A stretch of DNA of 64,000 nt from the NCBI RefSeq assembly GCF_035046485.1, contig NC_085136.1, positions 320,940,175 through 321,004,174 on the forward strand. Direction: 5' to 3'. The position numbers were made by a program, and so were the translations under genes. How positions within the stretch are numbered: position 1 is the first letter of the stretch; every line of letters begins with the position of its first letter. Source of the stretch: Aedes albopictus (taxonomy: Eukaryota > Arthropoda > Insecta > Diptera > Culicidae). The notes beneath the pieces are model-generated. The model worked only from the letters and a program-made list of their open reading frames with translations. It ran no database searches and had not been told where the DNA came from. Shown in pieces: positions 46,385-58,617 of this stretch.

Positions 46385-49100
46385 GATTCTGAGTTGGTCT
46401 CGTTAGGGGTCATTGCAAAATACGTAACTTTTTTTTCCTACTATTGATGAGTATGGGATATGGCCATATATAGGCAATATTTGGTTATTTCTCATCTCGG
46501 CAGGCACAACTTAATAAAGTAAATGCATTGGACTCTTCTCAGAAGTGTATTTGATGATTCTGAGTTGGTCTCGTTAGGGGTCATTGCAAAATACGTAACT
46601 TTTTTTTCCTACTATTGATGAGTATGGGACATGGCCATATATAGGCAATATTTGGTTATTTCTCATCTCGGCAGGCACAACTTAATAAAGTAAATGCATT
46701 GGACTCTTCTCAGAAGTGTATTTGATGATTCTGAGTTGGTCTCGTTAGGGGTCATTGAAAAATACGTAACTTTTTTTCCTGCTAATGATGGGTATGGGAC
46801 ATGGCCATATATAGGCAATATTTGGCTATTTCTCATCTCGGCAGGCACAACTTAATAAAGTAAATGCATTGGACTTTTCTCAGAAGTGTATTTGATGATT
46901 CTGAGTTGGTCTCGTTAGGGGTCATTGCAAAATACGTAACTTTTTTTCCTACTATTGATGAGTATGGGATATGGCCATATATAGGCAATATTTGGTTATT
47001 TCTCATCTCGGCAGGCACAACTTAATAAAGTAAATGCATTGGACTCTTCTCAGACGTGTATTTGATTATTCTGAGTTGGTCTCGTTAGGGGTCATTGCAA
47101 AATACGTAACTTTTTTTCCTACTATTGATGAGTATGGGATATGGCCATATATAGGCAATATTTGGTTATTTCTCATCTCGGCAGGCACAACTTAATAAAG
47201 TAAATGCATTGGACTCTTCTCAGAAGTGTATTTGATGATTCTGAGTTGGTCTCGTTAGGGGTCATTGAAAAATACGTAACTTTTTTTCCTGCTAATGATG
47301 GGTATGGGACATGGCCATATATAGGCAATATTTGGCTATTTCTCATCTCGGCAGGCACAACTTAATAAAGTAAATGCATTGGACTCTTCTCAGAAGTGTA
47401 TTTGATGATTCTGAGTTGGTCTCGTTAGGGGTCATTGCAAAATACGTAACTTTTTTTCCTACTATTGATGAGTATGGGATATGGCCATATATAGGCAATA
47501 TTTGGTTATTTCTCATCTCGGCAGGCACAACTTAATAAAGTAAATGCATTGGACTCTTCTCAGACGTGTATTTGATTATTCTGAGTTGGTCTCGTTAGGG
47601 GTCATTGCAAAATACGTAACATTTTTTCCTGCTAATGATGGGTATGGGACATGGCTATATATAGGCAATATTTGGTTATTTCTCATCTCGGCAGGCACAA
47701 CTTAATAAAGTAAATGCATTGGACTCTTCTCAGAAGTGTATTTGATGATTCTGAGTTGGTCTCGTTAGGGGTCATTGCAAAATACGTAACTTTTTTTTCC
47801 TACTATTGATGAGTATGGGATATGGCCATATATAGGCAATATTTGGTTATTTCTCATCTCGGCAGGCACAACTTAATAAAGTAAATGCATTGGACTCTTC
47901 TCAGACGTGTATTTGATTATTCTGAGTTGGTCTCGTTAGGGGTCATTGCAAAATACGTAACATTTTTTCCTGCTAATGATGGGTATGGGACATGGCCATA
48001 TATAGGCAATATTTGGCTATTTCTCATCTCGGCAGGCACAACTTAATAAAGTAAATGCATTGGACTCTTCTCAGAAATGTATTTGATGATTCTGAGTTGG
48101 TCTCGTTAGGGGTCATTGCAAAATACGTAACTTTTTTTCCTGCTAATGATGGGTATGGGACATGGCCATATATAGGCAATATTTGGCTATTTCTCATCTC
48201 GGCAGGCACAACTTAATAAAGTAAATGCATTGGACTTTTCTCAGAAGTGTATTTGATGATTCTGAGTTGGTCTCGTTAGGGGTCATTGCAAAATACGTAA
48301 CTTTTTTTTCCTACTATTGATGAGTATGGGATATGGCCATATATAGGCAATATTTGGTTATTTCTCATCTCGGCAGGCACAACTTAATAGAGTAAATGCA
48401 TTGGACTCTTCTCAGAAGTGTATTTGATGATTCTGAGTTGGTCTCGTTAGGGGTCATTGCAAAATACGTAACTTTTTTTTCCTACTATTGATGAGTATGG
48501 GACATGGCCATATATAGGCAATATTTGGTTATTTCTCATCTCGGCAGGCACAACTTAATAAAGTAAATGCATTGGACTCTTCTCAGAAGTGTATTTGATG
48601 ATTCTGAGTTGGTCTCGTTAGGGGTCATTGAAAAATACGTAACTTTTTTTCCTGCTAATGATGGGTATGGGACATGGCCATATATAGGCAATATTTGGCT
48701 ATTTCTCATCTCGGCAGGCACAACTTAATAAAGTAAATGCATTGGACTCTTCTCAGACGTGTATTTGATTATTCTGAGTTGGTCTCGTTAGGGGTCATTG
48801 CAAAATACGTAACTTTTTTTTCCTACTATTGATGAGTATGGGATATGGCCATATATAGGCAATATTTGGTTATTTCTCATCTCGGCAGGCACAACTTAAT
48901 AAAGTAAATGCATTGGACTCTTCTCAGAAGTGTATTTGATGATTCTGAGTTGGTCTCGTTAGGGGTCATTGAAAAATACGTAACTTTTTTTTCCTGCTAA
49001 TGATGGGTATGGGACATGGCCATATATAGGCAATATTTGGCTATTTCTCATCTCGGCAGGCACAACTTAATAAAGTAAATGCATTGGACTCTTCTCAGAA
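46385..49100 (-). repeat. 16-monomer higher-order segment, copy 1
   Basis: Monomer boundaries and subtype marks at 46663, 46833, 47173, 47343, 48024 and 48536 all recur 2,727 bases later. Even the rare TTAATAGAGTAAATG variant at about 48386 is repeated at about 51113. Confidence 0.85.
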
Positions 49101-49111
49101 GTGTATTTGAT

Positions 49112-51830
49112 GATTCTGAGTTGGTCTCGTTAGGGGTCATTGCAAAATACGTAACTTTTTTTTCCTACTATTGATGAGTATGGGATATGGCCATATATAG
49201 GCAATATTTGGTTATTTCTCATCTCGGCAGGCACAACTTAATAAAGTAAATGCATTGGACTCTTCTCAGAAGTGTATTTGATGATTCTGAGTTGGTCTCG
49301 TTAGGGGTCATTGCAAAATACGTAACTTTTTTTTCCTACTATTGATGAGTATGGGACATGGCCATATATAGGCAATATTTGGTTATTTCTCATCTCGGCA
49401 GGCACAACTTAATAAAGTAAATGCATTGGACTCTTCTCAGAAGTGTATTTGATGATTCTGAGTTGGTCTCGTTAGGGGTCATTGAAAAATACGTAACTTT
49501 TTTTCCTGCTAATGATGGGTATGGGACATGGCCATATATAGGCAATATTTGGCTATTTCTCATCTCGGCAGGCACAACTTAATAAAGTAAATGCATTGGA
49601 CTTTTCTCAGAAGTGTATTTGATGATTCTGAGTTGGTCTCGTTAGGGGTCATTGCAAAATACGTAACTTTTTTTCCTACTATTGATGAGTATGGGATATG
49701 GCCATATATAGGCAATATTTGGTTATTTCTCATCTCGGCAGGCACAACTTAATAAAGTAAATGCATTGGACTCTTCTCAGACGTGTATTTGATTATTCTG
49801 AGTTGGTCTCGTTAGGGGTCATTGCAAAATACGTAACTTTTTTTCCTACTATTGATGAGTATGGGATATGGCCATATATAGGCAATATTTGGTTATTTCT
49901 CATCTCGGCAGGCACAACTTAATAAAGTAAATGCATTGGACTCTTCTCAGAAGTGTATTTGATGATTCTGAGTTGGTCTCGTTAGGGGTCATTGAAAAAT
50001 ACGTAACTTTTTTTCCTGCTAATGATGGGTATGGGACATGGCCATATATAGGCAATATTTGGCTATTTCTCATCTCGGCAGGCACAACTTAATAAAGTAA
50101 ATGCATTGGACTCTTCTCAGAAGTGTATTTGATGATTCTGAGTTGGTCTCGTTAGGGGTCATTGCAAAATACGTAACTTTTTTTCCTACTATTGATGAGT
50201 ATGGGATATGGCCATATATAGGCAATATTTGGTTATTTCTCATCTCGGCAGGCACAACTTAATAAAGTAAATGCATTGGACTCTTCTCAGACGTGTATTT
50301 GATTATTCTGAGTTGGTCTCGTTAGGGGTCATTGCAAAATACGTAACATTTTTTCCTGCTAATGATGGGTATGGGACATGGCTATATATAGGCAATATTT
50401 GGTTATTTCTCATCTCGGCAGGCACAACTTAATAAAGTAAATGCATTGGACTCTTCTCAGAAGTGTATTTGATGATTCTGAGTTGGTCTCGTTAGGGGTC
50501 ATTGCAAAATACGTAACTTTTTTTTCCTACTATTGATGAGTATGGGATATGGCCATATATAGGCAATATTTGGTTATTTCTCATCTCGGCAGGCACAACT
50601 TAATAAAGTAAATGCATTGGACTCTTCTCAGACGTGTATTTGATTATTCTGAGTTGGTCTCGTTAGGGGTCATTGCAAAATACGTAACATTTTTTCCTGC
50701 TAATGATGGGTATGGGACATGGCCATATATAGGCAATATTTGGCTATTTCTCATCTCGGCAGGCACAACTTAATAAAGTAAATGCATTGGACTCTTCTCA
50801 GAAATGTATTTGATGATTCTGAGTTGGTCTCGTTAGGGGTCATTGCAAAATACGTAACTTTTTTTCCTGCTAATGATGGGTATGGGACATGGCCATATAT
50901 AGGCAATATTTGGCTATTTCTCATCTCGGCAGGCACAACTTAATAAAGTAAATGCATTGGACTTTTCTCAGAAGTGTATTTGATGATTCTGAGTTGGTCT
51001 CGTTAGGGGTCATTGCAAAATACGTAACTTTTTTTTCCTACTATTGATGAGTATGGGATATGGCCATATATAGGCAATATTTGGTTATTTCTCATCTCGG
51101 CAGGCACAACTTAATAGAGTAAATGCATTGGACTCTTCTCAGAAGTGTATTTGATGATTCTGAGTTGGTCTCGTTAGGGGTCATTGCAAAATACGTAACT
51201 TTTTTTTCCTACTATTGATGAGTATGGGACATGGCCATATATAGGCAATATTTGGTTATTTCTCATCTCGGCAGGCACAACTTAATAAAGTAAATGCATT
51301 GGACTCTTCTCAGAAGTGTATTTGATGATTCTGAGTTGGTCTCGTTAGGGGTCATTGAAAAATACGTAACTTTTTTTCCTGCTAATGATGGGTATGGGAC
51401 ATGGCCATATATAGGCAATATTTGGCTATTTCTCATCTCGGCAGGCACAACTTAATAAAGTAAATGCATTGGACTCTTCTCAGACGTGTATTTGATTATT
51501 CTGAGTTGGTCTCGTTAGGGGTCATTGCAAAATACGTAACTTTTTTTTCCTACTATTGATGAGTATGGGATATGGCCATATATAGGCAATATTTGGTTAT
51601 TTCTCATCTCGGCAGGCACAACTTAATAAAGTAAATGCATTGGACTCTTCTCAGAAGTGTATTTGATGATTCTGAGTTGGTCTCGTTAGGGGTCATTGAA
51701 AAATACGTAACTTTTTTTTCCTGCTAATGATGGGTATGGGACATGGCCATATATAGGCAATATTTGGCTATTTCTCATCTCGGCAGGCACAACTTAATAA
51801 AGTAAATGCATTGGACTCTTCTCAGAAGTG
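49112..51830 (-). repeat. 16-monomer higher-order segment, copy 2
   Basis: Partner of 46385-49100, apparently identical in the lines I compared. Beyond both ends the monomer subtypes no longer match. Confidence 0.85.
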
Positions 51831-52759
51831 TATTTGATGATTCTGAGTTGGTCTCGTTAGGGGTCATTGCAAAATACGTAACTTTTTTTCCTACTATTGA
51901 TGAGTATGGGATATGGCCATATATAGGCAATATTTGGTTATTTCTCATCTCGGCAGGCACAACTTAATAAAGTAAATGCATTGGACTCTTCTCAGACGTG
52001 TATTTGATTATTCTGAGTTGGTCTCGTTAGGGGTCATTGCAAAATACGTAACATTTTTTCCTGCTAATGATGGGTATGGGACATGGCTATATATAGGCAA
52101 TATTTGGTTATTTCTCATCTCGGCAGGCACAACTTAATAAAGTAAATGCATTGGACTCTTCTCAGAAGTGTATTTGATGATTCTGAGTTGGTCTCGTTAG
52201 GGGTCATTGCAAAATACGTAACTTTTTTTTCCTACTATTGATGAGTATGGGATATGGCCATATATAGGCAATATTTGGTTATTTCTCATCTCGGCAGGCA
52301 CAACTTAATAAAGTAAATGCATTGGACTCTTCTCAGAAATGTATTTGATGATTCTGAGTTGGTCTCGTTAGGGGTCATTGCAAAATACGTAACTTTTTTT
52401 CCTGCTAATGATGGGTATGGGACATGGCCATATATAGGCAATATTTGGCTATTTCTCATCTCGGCAGGCACAACTTAATAAAGTAAATGCATTGGACTCT
52501 TCTCAGACGTGTATTTGATTATTCTGAGTTGGTCTCGTTAGGGGTCATTGCAAAATACGTAACTTTTTTTTCCTACTATTGATGAGTATGGGATATGGCC
52601 ATATATAGGCAATATTTGGTTATTTCTCATCTCGGCAGGCACAACTTAATAAAGTAAATGCATTGGACTCTTCTCAGAAGTGTATTTGATGATTCTGAGT
52701 TGGTCTCGTTAGGGGTCATTGCAAAATACGTAACTTTTTTTCCTGCTAATGATGGGTAT

Positions 52760-53461
52760 TAGACTGGGTCAACAAAGTCGATTTTTTAGAACAAAGCTTT
52801 TTCGATTCCTTTTAGCGTCCTAAGCAACTGTGCAAAATTTGGGAGCGATTGGTTGCTTCCCCGCATTCCGCATTGCAATTGAAATTTGTATGGAATTTAG
52901 TATGGGAAAACGTGGTTTTTTGAATTTTTGCCATAAATTGAAATTATTCGTCTAAAACGATCTAACTAATGACGTTGAAGTATAGCCTAGGATATGCTGA
53001 AAAACTTTACTGAAGACCGAAAAGTGATCCAACACTTGTGAAAAAAGTTATAACGTGCAGATTGCCCGGTGGTGCTTAACATTTAACATGTAAAGGAATA
53101 ACATCAATAATAAAATCTCAATTTTTGGCCCAAGTTACGAGGCGAATAACTTTTTTCACAAGCGTCGGATCACTTTGCGGTCTTCGGTAAAGTTTTTCGG
53201 CATATCCTAGGCTATACTTTAACGTTATTGGTTACATGGTGTTAGACAAAAGAATTCAACTTATGAGTAAAATGTAAAAAAGTACGTTTTCCCATACTAA
53301 CTTCCATACAAATTTCAATCGCAATGCGGAATACGGGGACGCAACCAATCGCTTCCAAATTTTGCACAGTTGTTTTGGACGCTAATATAGATTGAAAAAC
53401 CTTTGTTCCGGGTTGATACGATCAAATTTAAAGTTTCTCCATATAACGTTGACCCACTCTA
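52760..53461. mobile_element. hAT-like foldback element inserted in the satellite
   Basis: Starts TAGACTGGGTCAAC and ends GTTGACCCACTCTA. The intact monomer shows that ATGGGTAT was duplicated (52752-52759 and 53462-53469), an 8-bp duplication. The two halves are near-complementary throughout (TTTGGGAGCGATTGGTTGC, TTTCCCATACT, GGCATATCCTAGGCTATACTT). No coding capacity. Confidence 0.9.
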
Positions 53462-54480
53462 ATGGGTATGGGACATGGCCATATATAGGCAATATTTGGC
53501 TATTTCTAATCTCGGCAGGCACAACTTAATAAAGTAAATGCATTGGACTTTTCTCAGAAGTGTATTTGATGATTCTGAGTTGGTCTCGTTAGGGGTCATT
53601 GCAAAATACGTAACCTTTTTTTCCTACTATTGATGAGTATGGGATATGGCCATATATAGGCAATATTTGGCTATTTCTCATCTCGGCAGGCACAACTTAA
53701 TAAAGTAAATGCATTGGACTCTTCTCAGAAGTGTATTTGATGATTCTGAGTTGGTCTCGTTAGGGGTCATTGCAAAATACGTAATTTTTTTTCCTGCTAA
53801 TGATGGGTATGGGACATGGCCATATATAGGCAATATTTGGTTATTTCTCATCTCGGCAGGCACAACTTAATAAAGTAAATGCATTGGACTTTTCTCAGAA
53901 GTGTATTTGATGATTCTGAGTTGGTCTCGTTAGGGGTCATTGCAAAATACGTAACTTTTTTTTCCTACTATTGATGAGTATGGGATATGGCCATATATAT
54001 GCAATATTTGGTTATTTCTCATCTCGGCAGGCACAACTTAATAAAGTAAATGCATTGGACTCTTCTCAGACGTGTATTTGATTATTCTGAGTTGGTCTCG
54101 TTAGGGGTCATTGCAAAATACGTAACATTTTTTCCTGCTAATGATGGGTATGGGACATGGCCATATATAGGCAATATTTGGCTATTTCTCATCTCGGCAG
54201 GCACAACTTAATAAAGTAAATGCATTGGACTCTTCTCAGAAGTGTATTTGATGATTCTGAGTTGGTCTCGTTAGGGGTCATTGCAAAATACGTAACTTTT
54301 TTTCCTACTATTGATGAGTATGGGATATGGCCATATATAGGCAATATTTGGTTATTTCTCATCTCGGCAGGCACAACTTAATAAAGTAAATGCATTGGAC
54401 TCTTCTCAGAAGTGTTTTTGATGATTCTGAGTTGGTCTCGTTAGGGGTCATTGAAAAATACGTAACATTTTTTTGCTACT

Positions 54481-55012
54481 GCTTAAGGTTATGGGGCATG
54501 ATCAAATGTAGGCTTTATTCTTGTTTATTGCTAAAATAGGCATGTTTGCTCTACTAATCAAATACGAACTTCGTGAATAAGTGTTAATTGAGAATTGCGT
54601 TTAAAAAAAATTAAAAAGCTAAAATGATCAACAAACTACATACAGAAAATAAGAATAACCGAGTCATAATTCAGAAAACGTGTTTTTTCCTTTGAATTTT
54701 GAGAAAAGTTTGGATAATTTGCAATTCTCAATTGAGAAAAAAAATTCAAATTCCGATTTTCAACTGCTCGCATAAGTCCTGTTCAATGAAGTAAGTTGAA
54801 CATGGTCGAAGTTGCTGCTGCATCCTGCGCTTACCCATTTGTCTACGAATTGGCTTCATTGAACAGGACTATAAATATTTTCTGGCGTTCGATTTGCATA
54901 GGGCGAATCTGTATAAAAATCACAGCAAACATACGACCTATTCACATCGAACTCCATCGAACTGCAGTTTCGATTGGAATGGCAAGAATGCCCCGTGCAC
55001 GGACATCGTTTT
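54481..55012. other. AT-rich spacer
   Basis: Contains inverted pairs AATTGAGAATTGCG/GCAATTCTCAATTG (about 54586, 54720) and CCTGTTCAATGAAG/CTTCATTGAACAGG (about 54778, 54854). No gene. Confidence 0.45.
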
Positions 55013-55135
55013 AAAAACGAGTTTTGCGCTAGCAACTTGCATGCAAGCATCAGTTCAATAACGCCCCTATCTACTGCTACGCCCTGTTTGCTAGCGCGAT
55101 CCGATGTCTCGCGCATTTAACTTAGCTGAGCAGTG
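55013..55135 (-). repeat. Dispersed repeat with GCTCGCGC motifs, copy 2
   Basis: Inverted partner of 15025-15190; see that entry. Confidence 0.55.
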
Positions 55136-56139
55136 GGACAGTATGCGTAGAAAAACAACATGGTACAGATATGCTTAGAACGGCAGTTTAATCAATCGAC
55201 AGTAAGTTTTCGTTTCTCTGTTATTTGCATGGAATATAATATATTTTTATTTAATTGTAATAAATTTTCAGTTCGTCACAGCAAAACACAACACAGCACT
55301 AGACTAATCGGCACAGCAATAAAAACATCTTTAAACCTGTAGAAGCAAACAAACTCCTCCCAGCGTCCACTTTGCCGGGTTCTCCTTGGACTTCAAGTTG
55401 AACGTCCACACGTAAGTAGGTCCTCGATCCCTGTAAATTAAAAAAAAAAACAATTGGCTTCTTTAACCCTTCCGTTACCAACCCCCCATAACGAGAGTGC
55501 GAAAAAACATTCTTTTCGTTATAACTTTTTTGTTTTTCAATATTTTTCGACCAAATTTTGACACAATAAGCGGATATCCTTCTATTTTAAGGATTTGCTA
55601 GGGATTGTTGGAATGGCCACCTGGTTCCGGAGTTATTCCGGAATCAAAATGGGTCATTCGATTTGGCCATTTGGAAAAAGTAAATTTTCGATATGAGAGC
55701 CGTTCAGTTTTCAGACCTAAGTGCACTAGAATGATAGAAAAATTTGTCTAGAAGTCCATCCCGGTCACTACGTGCCTTGGAACCCGTTTTACGGATGTTC
55801 CGGGGAACCGGTTCCGGGGTCAATTTTTGAATATGATTCAATACCATCATGCGACACCTCAAACTTCGTGATTTTTCAAGATGCATCATTCTGTGCTATT
55901 TTGGCGTTGTCTGAAATACTTTTAGCCATTTTGGAACCGGTATTCGGATTTCCCGGGAATCGGTTCCGGTGGTTCCAGGGTCCAATTTTCGAAAATAAAC
56001 AAACACCATCATGCGACATATCAAACTTCATGATTTTGAAAATTATGGCACTTTATCATAATGGTTGGCCAATAAGGATACATTTGGCCATTATGGAATC
56101 GTTATACAGATTTTCCGGATTCCAGTTCCGGGGCCAAGT

Positions 56140-56580
56140 TTTGAAAAAATTCCTCCGGAAATTCCTTCAGGAATTCCTCCAGGAATTCCCCCAGGTATTC
56201 CTCCGAAAATTCCTCCAGGAGTTCCTCTGGAAATTCCTCCAGGAATTCCTCGAGGAATTCTTCCAGGAATTGCTTTCGGAATTCCGTCAGGAATTTCTCC
56301 CGGAATTCCTCCGGAAATTCTTCCAGGAATTCCTCCGGAAATTCCTCCAGGAATTCCTCCGAAAATTCCTCCAGGAGTTCTTCTGGAAATTCCTCCAGGA
56401 ATTCCTCGAGGAATTCTTCCAGGAATTCCTTTCGGAATTCCGTCAGGAATTTCTCCCGGAATTCCTCCGGAAATTCCTCCAGAAATTCCTCCGGAAATTC
56501 CTCCAGGAATTCCTCCGGAAATTCCTCCAGGAATTCCTCCGGAAATTCCTCAGGAAATACCTCGAAGTATTCCTTGAAGA
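56140..56580 (-). repeat. 12/24-bp repeat core, left half
   Basis: Units GGAATTCCTCCA and GGAAATTCCTCC, complementary in orientation to 56640-57775. Many EcoRI-type GAATTC sites result. Confidence 0.92.
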
Positions 56581-56639
56581 ACTTCTGGAGAAGCTCTTGA
56601 GGCAATTCCAAGAGAAACTCCCGCAAGAATTTACAGGGA

Positions 56640-57775
56640 GTATTCCTGGAGAAATTCTCGGAGGAATTTTCGAAGGAACTCCTGGAGGAAATGTTGGAGG
56701 AGTTTTTGGAATATTTTTTGAAGGAATTTCCGGAGGAATTCCTGGAGTAATTTCCGGAGGAATTTCCGGAGGAATTCCTGGAGGAATTTCCGGAGGAATT
56801 CCTGGAGGAATTTCCGGAGGAATTCCTGGAGGAATTTCCGGAGGAATTCCTGGAGGAATTTCCGGAGGAATTTCCGGAGGAATTCCTGGAGGAATTTCCG
56901 GAGGAATTCCTGGAGGAATTTCCGGAGGAATTCCTGGAGGAATTTCCGGAGGAATTCCTGGAGGAATTTCCGGAGGAATTCCTGGAGGAATTTCCGGAGG
57001 AATTCCTGGAGGAATTTCCGGAGGTATTCCTGGAGGAATTTCCGGAGGAATTCCTGGAGGAATTTCCGGAGGAATTCCTGGAGGAATTTCCGGAGGAATT
57101 CCTGGAGGAATTTCCGGAGGAATTCCTGGAGGAATTTCCGGAGGAATTCCTGGAGGAATTTCCGGAGGAATTCCTGGAGGAATTTCCGGAGGAATTCCTG
57201 GAGGAATTTCCGGAGGAATTTCCGGAGGAATTCCTGGAGGAATTTCCGGAGGAATTCCTGGAGGAATTTCCGGAGGAATTCCTGGAGGAATTTCCGGAGG
57301 AATTCCTGGAGGAATTTCCGAAGGAATTCCTGGAGTAACTTCCGGAGGAATTCCTGGAGTAATTTCAGGAGGAATTCCTGGAGGAATTTCCAGAGGAATT
57401 CCTGGAAGAATTTCCGGAGGAATTCCTGGAGGAATTTCCGGAGGAATTCCGGGAGAAATTCCTGGCGGAATTCCTGGAAGAATTCCTGGAGGAATTTTCG
57501 GTGGAATTCCTGGGGGAATTCCTGGAGGAATTCCTGGAGGAATTCCTGGAGGAATTCCTGGAATAATTCCTGGAGGAATTCCTGCAGGAATACTGGAGGA
57601 ATTCCTGGAGGAATTTCTGGAGGAACTCCTGGAGGAATTTCCGGAGGAATTCCTGGATGAATTTCCGGAGGAATTCCTGGATGAATTTCCGGAGTAATTT
57701 CCGGAGGAATTCCTGGAGGAATTCTTAGAGAAATTTCCGGAGGAATTCCTGGAAGATTTTCCGTAGGAATTCCTG
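56640..57775 (+). repeat. 12/24-bp repeat core, right half
   Basis: Alternating GGAATTCCTGGA and GGAATTTCCGGA, giving a 24-base unit repeated about twenty times with nearly no change between 56760 and 57320, then fraying. Occasional doubled GGAATTTCCGGA units suggest slippage. This is the most homogeneous member of the repeat family found in decayed form elsewhere in the window. Confidence 0.95.
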
Positions 57776-58617
57776 GTGTTCATCTTCGAAAAATTGACCC
57801 CGGAATCACCGGAACCGATTCCCGGGAAATCTGAATACCGGTTCTACAATGGCCAACAGTATTTCAGATAAAGCAATATTAGCCCAGAATGATGTATTTT
57901 GAAAATCACGATGTTTGAGATGCCGCATGACGATATTGAACCATTTTCAAAACTTGGCCCCGGAACTGGAATCCGGAAAATCTGTATACCAATTCCATAA
58001 TGGCCAAATGTATCCTAAGTGGCCAACCATTATGATAAAGTGCCATAATTTTCAAAATCATGTCGCATGATGGTGTTTGTTTATTTTCGAAAATTGGACC
58101 CTGGAACCACTGGAACCGATTCCCGGGAAATCCGAATACCGGTTCCAAAATGGCCAACAGTATTTCAGACAACGCCAAAACAGCACAGAATGATGCATCT
58201 TGAAAAATCACGAAGTTTGAGGTGTCGCATGATGGTATTGATTCATATTCAAAAATTGACCCCGGAACCGGTTCCCCGGAACATCCGTAAAACGGGTTCC
58301 AAGGCACGTAGTGACCGGGATGGACTTCTAGACAAATTTTTCTATCATTCTAGTGCACTTAGGTCTGAAAACTGAACGGCTCTCATATCGAAAATTTACT
58401 TTTTCCAAAATGGCCAAATCGAATGACCCATTTTGATTCCGGAATAACTCCGGAACCAGGTGGCCATTCCAACAATCCCTAGCAAATCTTTAAAATAGAA
58501 GGATATCCGCTTATTGTGTCAAAATTTGGTCGAAAAATATTGAAAAACAAAAAATTTATAACGAAAATAATGTTTTTTCGCACTCTCGTTATGGGGGGTT
58601 GGTAACGGAAGGGTTAA

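Larger units (their letters stand above)
44843..54480 (-). repeat. 170-bp satellite array, minus orientation
   Basis: The same monomer as 19047-27725, read on the minus strand, about 52 monomers spaced 170-171. Monomers are more homogeneous than in the plus array. Subtypes differ at a few sites (TCAGAAGTG/TCAGACGTG, TGATGATTC/TGATTATTC, TACTATTGATGAG/TGCTAATGATGGG, GGCTATT/GGTTATT). Subtype order repeats with a shift of 2,727 bases (16 monomers). One insertion (52760-53461) interrupts it. The end at about 54480 decays through GTAACATTTTTTTGCTACTGC. Confidence 0.96.
55467..58613. mobile_element. 3.15-kb piggyBac-like giant palindrome
   Basis: Starts CCCTTCCGTTACCAACCCCC, ends with the complement, and TTAA stands at both borders (55463-55466 and 58614-58617), as for piggyBac-type elements. 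The arms are about 680-830 bases and almost perfectly complementary, including TGGCCACCTGGTTCCGGAGT and CCGGTTCCGGGGTCAATTTT. The core consists of 12-base repeats that are themselves inverted about a centre near 56600. No transposase is present. Open frames of 641 codons (plus) and 446 codons (minus) cross the core because it is built of stop-free units in multiples of three; I do not regard them as genes. Confidence 0.9.

Noticed and set aside
20900..54400. About thirty near-identical 61-codon open frames starting MPAEMRN
   Set aside because: They are one frame of the 170-bp satellite. The period is not a multiple of three, there is no consistent start context, frames overlap their neighbours, and other monomers have lost the frame without consequence.
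55772..57697. 641-codon plus-strand frame rich in Gly-Ile-Pro/Ser
   Set aside because: It is a reading of the stop-free 12/24-bp repeat plus a transposon arm. The opposite strand is also open for 446 codons, and no known domain or signal is present.
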